DNA from: Myotis daubentonii
Lineage: Eukaryota; Chordata; Mammalia; Chiroptera; Vespertilionidae
NCBI RefSeq assembly: GCF_963259705.1
Contig: NC_081841.1
Location: 94,286,559 to 94,350,558 of the forward strand
DNA: 64,000 nt
Direction: 5' to 3'
In this document: piece after piece, positions 11,536-23,200 of the stretch
How positions within the stretch are numbered: the first letter of the stretch is position 1
Layout: each line of letters begins with the position of its first letter
The notes under the pieces: generated by a model
The model's database searches: none
What the model was told of the DNA's origin: nothing
What the model saw: only the letters and a program-made list of their open reading frames with translations
Translations under genes and position numbers: made by a program

Positions 11536-14384
11536 CTCGTGTAACATCCTTGGAAGGAGCCAGGGGGGCCAAACGAGAAAAGCATATGAAGGTGTTTGCT
11601 GAGCAGGGAACCACACAGGAATGCCAGTTGCTAGGTTTTGTCACTCGGCTGAAGTTCTTTGCCACCCAGTCCACACGAGTGGACTGATCATCCCGTTTAT
11701 GAAGCTTCTCCCTGCGCCTGTCCTCAAGCCCCCCCCGGGGACAAGGCCCCACCTGAGAGCGAACGCCCGTGTCCCCTACCTCACACAGGTCTGGCACAGG
11801 GAGAACAGGACCCACTGGAGCAAAGGGGCAAGTGGTGTGAAATGGCACGAGATAAGGGCGGCCCCCACCAAGGCAGCCTGCTGCACAAATACTTGTTCGC
11901 ACCCTTCCCCCGCCCGCTGTCCCTTCAGGCATCTGACCCTGGTGTCTCAGGGAGCCCAGGGGAGTACAGGCCATGGGGACCAGGCACAAGATGGGCTGGC
12001 TGCTCCAGCGCTGCTCAGAGCCCAGCCCCGTCAGGAGCTGAAGCAGCTCTCCAAAGCCTCCCCAGCAGTGCCAAACAGCCCAGACTGTGTATCCTTGTGG
12101 GACACATTCAGCCCCAGAAAAACCCGGGACACGTGCATGGCAGACAACTTCTAATGCTGCTCTGGGGCTCTCAGTCTCCCTGTGTTGGTTGAAATTACTG
12201 TTGGCTTCAGCTCTTGCATTTAATTTTCACCACTAAACAATTATTTGGATTTTCCCACTGTGGTGTTTCTTGCTGGTGTGCTGAAGGCATGACACGAGGC
12301 GGTACAGGGTTCAGCATATTAGGATTCAGTGTTGGCCCTGCTACCACCCAGACATCCTGGTAAGCGCCTGGATCTCTGCACCTCAGGATCTCACCAGTGA
12401 ATGGGGAAAGGACCTGGCCCCTCTCTATTGTCAGTTCTACTGTGTAAAACCTCTAAGCTCCTTGGAAAGGATTCAGGTCACACCTTAGGAGGAGCCCTAA
12501 AACCTGAAAATACTGGGAGGCATGAGGCTCTCCATCTCTAGGAAGAGAGCGTAGACAGCATTCTACCCAGAGGGGAGAAATAGACCAGATAACCCCTCAA
12601 GAACCCTCATGGCCAAGGATTCAGGGGTGGGCCCTCCTAAGGTGTGAATCTCCTCAGGTGTGAATCTCACCTTTCAGGAGCTGATCATTCCCTAAGAAAT
12701 ATCCTGGCCAGTCTCCTTGAATGTGTGGACAAAGTGGGAACAGTCCTCCTTTCAGAGTCCAAAGACCAAGAATGGAAGGTGATCTTCTCTGGCCTTTAAA
12801 TAAGTTTCTCCCCCTGTGGGCAATTCTGAGAATAAAAGAATGACCTTCCTCTCTGACCCTGCCATCCCTCTCCCACCACCACCTTCTTTTCATCACATGC
12901 TCATTTCCTCCCCCCCCAGCCCCCCCCCCCCAGCCCCCCCCCCCCGCCCCCGTGCACAGCCAGAGCACCCTCCCTGCCCTCCTTTCCTGTTTCCACTGCG
13001 CTCTGGTGCCAGGAGAGATGCAGCGCAGCGCCTCCGTCCCTCCCGCCTTGTGGCAGATCTGCTGTGTGCTTTGCTGTGGTCAGAAGAAAGGAAAGCAGCC
13101 CCCAGCGGGCCCCCAGCTTGACCCAGCAGGTGGAATGAGCACAAGGGCACCTCTCTCTGGGTCCCCTGGGTGGGCTGCTTCTTCCAGCTGAGCAAGAACT
13201 ATCCTCCCTTCCTGGGAATTGAACCGGTGGCCCAGGGCTACGGAGTGGCCCTGGTGAGAGCCCCTCTGATGAGCACAGCCTATATGAAAAAAGCCCCTCC
13301 TGCTTCCACAGATTTCAGCTAATTACTAAGGCCTGTCTTCCTGTTATGATGGAGGAAAGGGGGCTGTTTTCCCACCTTTTTAAAGCTCCGGAACCGAGCG
13401 TGAGTCAGGCAACGTGCAGGGATGCATTGCTCATCTTCCCATGAGGATGCAACAACGGCCAACATCCCACAGGGACCGGCCTTGCTTGCAGCTGCCAGCA
13501 AACTGCCCCCAGCCCTAGTGTCTGCACACACGTGACTCCTGCTATGCTCTGAAACACCACGTCCCATCCTCAGTGCGACATCCTGCCCGCCATCTTGCCC
13601 TCAATAGTGCTACTGACCTCCCCAGCCTGAGACTGTCCTCCCTCCCAGGCTCCTTTGGGCAGGCTGCAGGCTGGGGAGGGCCCAGGGACACCGGAAGACA
13701 AAGCCCTGCCTGGCCTGCCACACTCATCTCCGCTCACCTGGGTGCAGAGAAAGCATTCCCAGAGTCCCCACCTGACGGCTGGGGCCTCTCTTAGGTGCTC
13801 CTACAGTTTCCTGTGTTTACCCCCACCACAGCTCTTACCACACCATGTTTGGAACTGACTCCTTATCTGTCTCTTTCCACTGGAACAGGAGCTCTCTGCC
13901 ACAGGGGCTGTGTCCCCTCAGAGCACCTCTGTGCCCCACACAGACCAGGTAAAAGGTGACACTTACACTGTAGTGACTGAGTGAACAGCTGAATGATTTC
14001 TGAAGTCCTGGCCACCACATGGAGACAAGCACCACTCCCAGTGGCCACCTGGTAACCTTGACCACCGCTCTGCTCCCCCAGCAGCCGCACACGCCCGGGA
14101 GGGCGGTCTAAGGCAGACCTGCTTTCACCAAACAGGAAGCACACTGCTGGAGCAAAGCTGACAGAACAGGGGAATCTGTCAGGGGGCCTGCACTGACGTC
14201 AAACCAGACCCGACAGCTGTCATTCCCCCAGCCCATCACACGGCCATCCTGGCGCAATCCGTGTCTGAGAGTGAGCAGGCACTTGGCCTCATCTGAGAGG
14301 CTGAGCTGTTCAGTCATGCACACGGATCCTGCCTCTTAGGGCACAGCCTCCCCAGAGAAAGGGTCCAGGGACCACTTCTCCTCA
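11536..14384. other. Intronic DNA, GC-rich, no recognised exon
   Basis: Contains a MIR-like fragment about 12295-12425, the C-rich tract listed separately, and moderately CpG-containing sequence at 12950-13200. Overlapping open frames at 11519-12192 on both strands have no recognisable domain and no splice context I trust. Confidence 0.4.
12910..12952. repeat. Poly(C) low-complexity tract
   Basis: Runs of 7 to 13 C separated by AG or G. The minus strand is a G-run array able in principle to form a quadruplex. Confidence 0.9.
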
Positions 14385-14600
14385 GCTCAGCTGCCATGGT
14401 GTGGGAAACAGCCCTGGACAGCAGCTGGGACCTGCGGTTCTAGTCCTGCCTCTGCCACCAACTGCTATGATCTGCTGGCCAAGTCCCTTTTCTTCTGAGT
14501 TCTCGCTTCCTCGTGTGTAAACAGAGAAGGCTCTGAACTCCACTCCCCAGCTCAGGAAAAGGCCCAGTATAGTGTCTAGCAGAGCAGCACAGTCCTCGGT
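14385..14600 (+). repeat. MIR-like SINE relic
   Basis: MIR order: 'ttctagtcctgcctctgccacc', then 'ggccaagtcccttt', then 'ttcctcgtgtgtaaac' (partly quoted). Diverged ancient copy. Confidence 0.6.
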
Positions 14601-14897
14601 GAGGCCATGCCACTCCCCAACAGAAAGCCTCACTGCCCCATCCGTAAGTCAGCAAGGGTCCCAGGGGTGCTCCCAACACAGTGCTGCCTGACACCAGCCA
14701 CACAGAGAGACAAAGGGTACACACATTCAGCTATGGGAGAATGAGTAGGTTAAACCTGAAGCAGTAGGGATTCTGGTTAGACAGAAGAAGGAACTTCCTA
14801 TCAATTATAAAACAGTTCTCTTTTCTACAGAGGTATGTATGAGTCCTACCTGAAGAAGCACAGACCCAGCTGAAGATGGAGAAATGGGTTAGGTAGC

Positions 14898-15070
14898 AGT
14901 TTTCAACCTTGACTACATATAAGAATCTCCTGGAGAGCTAGCAATACCTAGATACCCAACACATACCCCAGACCAATTAAACCAGAATTTCTGAAGATGG
15001 AACCCAGCATTAGTATTTTGTTTTAAATCTACTGTGCGACTCCAATGTGCAGAGCACACAGAGAACCGCC
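14898..15070 (+). mobile_element. MER5-like hAT relic
   Basis: 'gcagttttcaaccttgact', 'agaatctcctggagagct', 'ccagaccaattaaaccagaa' and 'gcgactccaatgtgcag' match the subterminal and internal order of MER5 non-autonomous hAT elements. Confidence 0.65.
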
Positions 15071-15314
15071 CGGGACGCCCGTCAGCCCCTTGGCAAATCA
15101 TTCTCCTAACAAGCTACTGCTGTTGCTGCCACAAATTATGCTCCAACATTAAAATGCCTGGACTCCCACTCTCTCAACCAGTACTGAAACCAGCACCTAA
15201 GCAGTGTTCCCCCCAACTTAAAGGTGAGAAAATGAAAGAAATGATCCTAGGAACTGCTGGGAAGGCAGGGAGCACAGTGATGATCTGGCTCCCACGCACT
15301 CTTTTTCCACTCTG

Positions 15315-15506
15315 CAGCGGTTCTCAACCTGTGGGTCGCGACCCCTGAAAATACATCCTGCATATCAGATATTTACATTACGATTCATAACAGTAGCAAC
15401 ATTACAGTTATGAAGTAGCAACGAAAATAATTTTATAGTTGGGGGTCACCACAACATGAGGAACTGTATTAAAGGGTCGCGGCATTAGGAAGGTTGAGAA
15501 CCACTG
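15315..15506. mobile_element. SPIN non-autonomous hAT transposon (192 bp)
   Basis: Left TIR CAGCGGTTCTCAACC and right TIR GGTTGAGAACCACTG. The interior carries 'ctgcatatcagatatttaca', 'gattcataacagtagcaa' and 'gttatgaagtagcaac', the hallmark interior of SPIN_NA elements that were horizontally transferred among mammals and other tetrapods. A segment expected just inside the left end is missing, so this is an internal-deletion copy. The flanking 8-mers (CCACTCTG and CAAGGCAA) do not match, so the target duplication has been lost or never formed. Confidence 0.9.
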
Positions 15507-15520
15507 CAAGGCAAGACAGA

Positions 15521-15595
15521 CACACACATATATGCACACACAGGCACACACACATAGGCATGCACACACACACAAACACATAGTCACACATACTA
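15521..15595. repeat. Interrupted (CA)n repeat
   Basis: An imperfect CA-rich microsatellite with TATG and AGG interruptions just right of the SPIN element. Confidence 0.85.
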
Positions 15596-15839
15596 AAGTT
15601 CTTAGGGCTATCCAAAGTGTCATGGCCTCAAATTGCATAAAAAACAATACACAGTGAAAGCCAGGGGGTTTGGAGCAGGCAATGAAACAAATGAGGTTCC
15701 TGCCCCACACCTCCACTTTAACACGACTGTCACTGGCCCTACTCCGGACAAATCCATTCATGACAAATCTCCATCCAGGGCTGGCCTTGCTGGGGGAGGG
15801 CTTGCTGGTAAGCTGTGCTCAAATTAGCCAGGTAGAGGA

Positions 15840-16070
15840 CATGGAATTTCACTGTAATGGTTCATGTTTGTTCCAAGGATGACAATTACAGCACATTTCT
15901 CATGTTAATGTCGTCCAACTACCCGTGTACCGCAATTACTCCGCATTGATTTTAAAACCGACTTAGCACAATAGCGGCTTCTAATTTGTAAGCAAAACCG
16001 CGATGGCATAAATCAAACTGTTAGAGGAAACGTCACTACTGCATGCTAATGGAGCATTAATAGACAGGGG
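15840..16070. promoter_or_regulatory. Candidate conserved non-coding element
   Basis: A non-repetitive, AT-leaning stretch that nevertheless keeps about nine CpGs between 15911 and 16032. It has several homeodomain-type TAAT/ATTA motifs, the POU-type octamer variant ATGCTAAT (16043-16050) and a CRE-half-site ACGTCA (16030-16035). Such CpG retention in a CpG-poor intron is typical of constrained enhancers. Conservation itself was not tested. Confidence 0.35.
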
Positions 16071-16312
16071 AGGGCAGCTCGGGCACTGGCCCCAGGCAGG
16101 TCCATCCCCCATCAGTGGGCCTGTGCTCCCTGCCCACATCCCTCCCCTCCATCCACCTTAGCCTCCTCATGCATTCCGGTGGCAAGTAGCTGCCTGGGTC
16201 TAGTTGGCCAGAGCTGTGATTTTGTCCTGCAAAACCCATCATGAGGAGAAGAGGTCAGCTGGTTCTGCGCCCCAGCATAAGGCCTGGGGAATGGTTTAAA
16301 GAGAGAATAATA

Positions 16313-16537
16313 GCCCTAGCTGGTTTGGCTCAGTGGATAGAGCATCGGCCTTTGGACTGAAGGGTCCCAGGCTCGATTCCAGTCAAGGGCACATGCCTGG
16401 GTTGAGGCCTAAATCCCTATTAGGGGGTGTGCAGGAGGCAGCCGATCAATGATTCTCTCTCATCATTGATGTTTCTATCTCTCTCTCCCTCTCCTTCCTC
16501 TCTGAAATCAATAAAAATATATTTTTAAAAAATAAAA
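16313..16537 (+). mobile_element. Ves SINE with perfect 16-bp target duplication
   Basis: A full-length tRNA-derived SINE. It has an A-box-like 'ggctcagtggatagagcat', a B-box-like 'ggctcgattcc', the core 'ttagggggtgtgcaggaggc', a CT-rich tract, the tail 'tctgaaatcaataaaaata' and an A-rich end. It is flanked by TAAAGAGAGAATAATA at 16297-16312 and 16538-16553, a perfect 16-bp duplication that proves L1-mediated insertion. Confidence 0.95.
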
Positions 16538-16553
16538 TAAAGAGAGAATAATA

Positions 16554-19500
16554 AATTATACGAGAACAGAACTTGGAAGCAAACACTGGTGAACCTGAGG
16601 GTCTGGTCCTCATTGCAAATTAATGTTTCTTGAGGACCCACTAGAGGAAGGACCGTGTATTTGGCATGCTGTTAGTAAGAACATGGTCCTATAGAGACAG
16701 GGCACAGGTGAGCCATCCACCACATGGGACCCCACAGAATGAGCTGATCAGGATCACCTCTGGGCAGCATCGGGCTCAGGAGAGGCAGCCAAGTGTAGGG
16801 AACAGAGATGCAGCCAAGAGCCACAACCCCTGTGACTCCATTCAGACACAGCTCCGTGGGGTGCTGGGGTGGCCTATTAGCCTGGCATGGGGAAAGGCCC
16901 TGGACCTGGAGACGTGTGCTGGTAATGCCCAGGAAGCACTTGCTACCCACCCCTTTGCCACCATCACAGTCCAACCCAGGCAGGGTGGCCAGGCCTGCCA
17001 GTTGCTGCTGCTCCTGACTCTGGAACTACAAGCTATGCCCAAGGCCAAACCAGCCTCAGCTGGGTTGGAGCCAGGACCCGATGTGCAGGAAGTGGGGATC
17101 CCCATTCACATATCGATACTCCTCTTCCCAGGGCAGTATGGCTACACCCTCTCTGCTGCACCAGGGCAGGGCCAAGACCAACGCTGTGCCTTGGGCATAG
17201 TAGAAGTTGAATAAAAATTTATGGAAGAGCTGCCAAGGAAATACAGCAGAGAACCCTGCACAGTTTTAAGGAAATGTGTCCATAATAGAGCGTCTAAGAC
17301 AGCTGCTCACTTTCTTTCTAATACACTCTCATTCATTGTTCCTCAAAGAACATACTTCACAATGTCAAAAAAAAGCTTCAATTAAGTGCTTAGGTATCTT
17401 TCATATTTCCTTTTAATACAAAATAATGTCTCACTATGACAAGGTGGTCTAGTTATGACAAGACAGGACTATTTCATCCCTATTTTTGGCAGTCCCAGCA
17501 TAAGTAGGTATTTGAATGAGTGAGTGAGTGAGTGAGTGAGTGAATGAATGAATGAATGAATGAACGAGGAAAGGTATGAGTAAAGGATGGGGTAAGAAAC
17601 ATAGAAAGTGGTCCTAACAAGAGGACATCCTTCCGTCCACCTGCACCTGGGGAGATGGTGGTGAACACCCCACATCCCTGGGGCTTCTCTCCCCTCCTCC
17701 AACCACCCAAACTCAGCAAACTTGCAAAAGGCCAGCCTGATGCCAAGTCTCTCCTGCCCCAGAGCCATAAAGGGCAACTTGAAATATCCCTCTGTATCTT
17801 TGGAAAAGAGCAACGAGTGAAGGATGGCTCCAAGTCGGGAACCACCTCACAGGAAAAGGCCAGCATGCTCTTCATCCAAGATCTATGACAAGCTGGGCCT
17901 GTCCTTTGAAGACGAGAACCCAGAAATGGCCCCACCCTCCCCACCTGAGGCCCCTCTGCTAGCAGACTAGTGTGCTTGTCTCCAGGGGGCAGGGAGCAGG
18001 TCCCACAGCAGACGAGGAACATCCCCCATTGGCCAGGACAGCAGAGTAAAGTCTCTGGGCCCTCCATCAGTACCAGGAAAACACATCAATATCAGATTCT
18101 TCCACAGCACCCACCTCCCCACTCCCCAGCAAATGGCCCTTGTTCAGCCTGATCAACAAACTCTGCATGCTCCAGAGAGGCACCTCAGCCAATGTTTGCT
18201 GAGTTACTCTGTGCTGCAGACTGTGCACATGCCAGCAGAGAGACAGAGCAAGGTTCAGCTGCCAGGCAAGGGCACCCGCCACAGGGGTTCCCACCCATAC
18301 GACAGGTGCTGCCCGCCCACCCCAGACCCACTGGAGGACATCTAGGATGATGCCCCAGGCTTTACTCCAAGTCACATTACCAGCCTGAACAGTAAAGGGT
18401 TAGGAGCATGGAAGGCTCTGGAATCAGCCAGAGAAGGTCGCAATACAGGTAAAGTGCTCAGACCAGGGCCCAGTATAGTGTAAACTCCCAGAAATGGAAG
18501 CTGCTGTGGGAAACTAGAATTCACCTCTTCCAAGAAACTTCCTAGATTTATTCCCCATTTTTATTGTCCTTTCCACCTCCCCTCTACGTCACCCTACTCA
18601 TCTGCATTCCTAAATTCAAGAACGAGACGTACAAACAAAGCTTCATGGTCTTAAAGGAGGGTCTCTGTTTAAGGAGCTGCCTGCCTGGTGGACCCTTTGC
18701 TCCTGCCATTGAGCTTGGCACTGTGGCCGAGTGAACGTAGCTCGCCTGGGAGGTGCTACTCAAGAGGAACATAATCATAACGACACCTAAGCAGCAGCCT
18801 CCCTTCCTGGAGGACTGTGCTGAGACATTCCCTGCAGACCGCATTCCACGACCCAGAGGTAGCCACCGAGGAAACAAAATGGTCCTGCTGGATGACAAAA
18901 TCAAGCCCAAGAATGTCTGATTGAGCTCATGCTCACAGCCACCACCAAAGCTACGACACTCTCCACCCCAGCCGGCTAACAGGAGGGGAAACACCTGTGA
19001 AACCCCTCTCTCCAGAACATCACTCTCCATTTAGGGCCTTTGCTTCACAACAACAGAATCTGAACGGCCAGCAAGGGTGGCTGCCTATCTGGCTGAATGA
19101 CCCTGACAGCCAACATGTCCATCCTGGCTCCCTGTCCCTCCAGACCCCACCTTTGGGCATCCCAGCTATATTCCAGGGCACGGATTGCCAGGGAATGATT
19201 GAAGAAGAGAAATATCAGGTTGTTTTTTTAATGACCCAGATTCCAGCCAGATGCATTTGTTACTGGCAGCAGAGAGCCAGCAGAGCTAGGAACACAGGCA
19301 GCTGGTGATGTCTTAATCACCGCGGAGAGGAAGAGACTGGGCAGGCTCAGCCCCGGTGCTGGCTACCTGAGGCGTTCTGCCGGTGGTGTCTGCCCACCCT
19401 GCCAGCTGTCCCTGTGCCTTCTCCCTCCTTTCCCCTCCTCCCCTCCCCTCCCCTCCTTCATGCTTCTCGGGTCCTGATTTTGTCTTTCACTCCACCGCTG

Positions 19501-20059
19501 CAAGGCCCTAAGTAGGGCACCCAGTCTCCCAAACATTCCTTAGCCCTGCTAGCAATGCCAGGTGGGGGAAGTCACTGCCCATCATAGTCCTACACCTGCC
19601 CATCCAGGCCCCTGGCTGGTCTGGGTAATGCAGGCCCCAAGGGCCTCCTCCGGCCCTCCCTTTGATAACTCAGTAGGAGGTTTCAACCGTAGTTTAAACA
19701 CTGAGCCCCTAAAGAGCAGCCTAAGAGCATAGAACACCCCCTTTACTTCCTTCCCTGTCTCCACCCGAGATCTCAAAGCACTCAGCTCTGGGAGCTCACA
19801 GCCAGTCCTTCTCTCCCTGCCCTGAAGGAAGCTGGGGGACGGAGGAAGGTACCAGGGACGTGCTGGCATTCTGCTGAAGAGAAAGTCAAAACGAAGCCTA
19901 GAGAAATGAGGACCCAGCTGAGGACAAGGGGGCTGAGAACAGAAAGCAGGCACTCACACCTTAATTCTGAACACATGTTCCCCACGTCACCCTGCCAAGG
20001 AGCATGCTGTGCTAGCCCAGCAGGCATCGCCTGCCCATACAAACCTCCCTGGGCCCCAA
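16554..20059. other. Intronic DNA without a recognised exon
   Basis: Includes the GAGT/GAAT repeat listed separately and a CTCCC-rich tract about 19425-19460. The open frame 16666-17214 has no recognisable domain. 19170-19335 looks non-repetitive but has nothing diagnostic. Confidence 0.4.
17513..17565. repeat. (TGAG)n(TGAA)n tetranucleotide repeat
   Basis: A run of TGAG units passes directly into TGAA units. The two halves differ by one base per unit. Confidence 0.95.
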
Positions 20060-20240
20060 CACACCTACCGTGTGCCATACAACGGCTGAACCCTCTCCAT
20101 ACAGTGTTTCAGCAACTCCTTGAATCCACTGCGAAAGTAGCTATTATCCCGCTTTACAGATGAGGAGGTCAAGGCTCAGAATTACGCATCTCGTAAGGTT
20201 CATACAAACAGTAAGCAGTGATGCCAGGCGTCAAGCCCAC
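20060..20240 (-). repeat. MIR-like relic
   Basis: Reverse MIR order: 'attatcccgctttacagatg', 'aggaggtcaaggctcaga', 'agtaagcagtgatgccagg'. Confidence 0.6.
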
Positions 20241-23200
20241 CTGTCTGTTTCTAAAGCCAGGGCTCTTCCCACCATTTTACCTTTCACTTGCCAAACCAGC
20301 AGCTAGAGCAGCCCCGACAGAAGGAAGTTGTGGGGAACCAGATGCTGGGGCAGGGGTGAAAAGAGAGGCGCAGAGGTGCAGGCAGGAGACAACTGAAGCA
20401 GAAGGAATGTAGTCTGTGCTTTCTGATTTTCTTCTCCCCGCCCTCCCAAAAGGAGAAAGTCTTTTCCACTTTGCTGGGGCAAGTGAAGGTAGAGAGATGT
20501 GTCTGCATAACAGTGTGAGGTCTGGAACAACATTCACCTTCACTCCTCTCAAAGACCAGGCCATTCACTCACACAGGGCCCCTCACTGTTGCCTCGGTGA
20601 CACAGAGAGATAGACAGCAGAGAAACCGGGTGCTCCCCCTCCCCCAGCTTCCTTTTCCATCATCTAGAAAACACAACCTACGTCCGACTCCAAGTCAGTG
20701 GGTATCTCCACCAAGGCCAGAGCTCCCAAGTCTGCCTTCCCAGAAGGGCTTCCAAGGTCTGCCTTCACTCCTCAGTGCCCACAATCAAGGTCAGGGGCAT
20801 CAGGCCAGGAACCATGCAGAAGGCTCATCTCCCCAGTTATCTCCTAAACATGCGGTGAAGAGAACCCAGAAGGGAGAGGGGCATGAAGAGATGTCTGGGA
20901 CCACCATACAGAGAAGTAGATAGACAAGGAAAAGTAACTCCAGTAAATTAAACAGCAAGGCAACAGGTTGCTTCTTGAGAGGTCTCTCAGTTCTCTCCCC
21001 TGCTCGCCCGCCTTCCAGCCCTTCCGCCAACCATGGTTCAGAGGCCCATTCTGAGAGCCCAGCCACACCTAGGACAGAGTGGGCCCTTGCGGTACTGGCC
21101 TGGCCTGGAATTTCACAAGGGCCCAGGGAGCCCACGGCAGGCCCAGAAGTCCCTCAGAAGCAAGGGCTTGTCTGTGTCTAAAGGCTGGAGGTCAGGGCCT
21201 CGGCAAAGAAGGTTCACTTTTCCCCAGGACGGATGCCTGCAGTTCTGTGGAGAAACTGGCCCAGCACGGACTTTCTTAGGAAGCAAGGAAAGGGCACTGG
21301 CTGAACCCTTAGGATCCACACAGCCTGGCAGCCAAGGCACCCCTGCCCACACCTAATGTAAATGGGTCTATGCCCATATGGGCACGCTGGGTTCCAGTGG
21401 GTCCACTACAGCCAAGCAGGCTCTATTTATTGTCCATGTGACCTGGACCCTCAACATAACACCTTCCCCCTCCACAACTCAGTCTGCCTAAAAGCAAAAT
21501 AAGGCTAATGACAGTCTGGCAAAGGTCTCTGAGATTTTCAGACACGATATAAAACATAGGTATGCGAACAGCTGAAGCTGGCTCCTCCTGTCCAGAGAGA
21601 CTCACCTAAGCCAGTCTCAGTGCCCAGGGTGGGTTTGGACATCTCTGCGGGAAGGAAAGGGTCTCCGTCTCCTCACATCTATCCACTGTGATCTAGGCAA
21701 GTGTGAGAGCTCTGCTCAATGCCCTGCCCCCAAAACCTACTTTCACATCTCCGTGGTGGAAGCAGAAACCAGAAGGCTCTGTCCATCAGAGGATGATCAG
21801 CCTAGCTCGAGTGTCCCCACAGGGCAGACAAACTCAAGCAAGCAAATCAGCTCAAACTCCTGTCAGTCAAATGCCGACTCACAGGCTTGAAGACCAGCCC
21901 CTGGCCTGGTGAGGGAGGGCCTGCCCAGGAGGGTCCTCCCAGCACAGGATTCTGGGAGGCAGCCAAGGCCAGAGCTGCATGAGGAAGGGCAGGGTAATGG
22001 ACAGGCAGACAGTGAGTGGGTCAGATGGATCAGCCACTGGGAAAATGGGGCCAGCTCTCCATACCCTGGACGTCTCGGTAAACCCCCTGAAAGAGGAATG
22101 AGCCTGAACAAGCCAGGAAGGTCGTGGATGAATCTGTAGAGGCATCTGCGGTTCCTACTGCGCCAAACGCTTTTCTCCCGCGGACCCACCGCAGAGCCCC
22201 GGGAATGTCGGAGGGGCTGCTGGAGCTAAAGGAGCAGTCGCCCCCCACCACCACACTTCCTGGGCAGTCATGAGTGAGGTTTGCAGAGGTGTCGACCACT
22301 GTGGGGTACCTTGGCAGGCAGCCTGCAGGAACCATAATCACGTACTTACTCACACACTTACGGGGCTGCCTGTGTGGAGAAGTACCTGAGGGAGCAAACT
22401 CTGGGCAGCTTCATGGCCCACTCAGAAACAGGAAGGCAGGCAGACGGGGCCAAAACAGACGGACCCAGAGAACAACAGGAAGTTAAAGAAGGAAAAACAA
22501 GATAGTAATCCCAACTTATGAGCATCACCCTTTATAGACATCAGAGAACTTTCTTGAACAACATCTCAGTGTATCCTCCTGACAATTTTCCCAGTTTGGC
22601 CAGCTAAGTATTAAGGTTTATTCCCATTTTACAGATGAGAAACTGAAGTCAAACATCCTCACAGGAAGGCCATGGCAGAGCTGTGGGGGGAACCCACACT
22701 CTGAGCAAAACTTTTTCCACACTCCCCCCTGGTCCTTCTGACAAAGTCAGAGCAAGGACAGAGGCAGGGGCTCTGAGAGGACAGGGAGGCTCGGCCAGCC
22801 ACAGTGGAGAGCCAGGAGTGAAAACCACTGCCCGTGGACGTGGATGTGCTTTCCCGCTGGTGACACCCACCCCTGATGCTGATCCTCAGGGCCACACAGA
22901 GGGGGCAGGGCAGGTTCCTGAATTCACAATGAAGAGGCCATTGAAGGGGAAGCACTCCAGCTCGGAGCCATGGGTTTAGTAGGGTTTGGAGGAGGTTGTT
23001 TGCTTATCTGTTTGGCTTCTCAAAGGGTGGCAGCTGGGAGTACCAGCGGATGAGGAAGGTGGCTAGGCCTGCCCCGGACAAGTGGGAGGCAAAGTGGTGC
23101 CAGGGAGCAGCAAAGACACCGAAGACACCGTTCAAGGGATTTGGTGAAAGCAGGAAGCAAAAGGAAAGCTCTTCCTAAGGATGAGTTCGGAGGGCGGAAT

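Noticed and set aside
11621..12192. Two overlapping 177-codon plus-strand frames
   Set aside because: Two different frames over the same DNA plus a minus-strand frame indicate low stop density, not coding.
16313..16400. tRNA-like A and B boxes suggesting a tRNA gene
   Set aside because: Part of a Ves SINE with CT tract, A-tail and target duplication; no cloverleaf acceptor stem.
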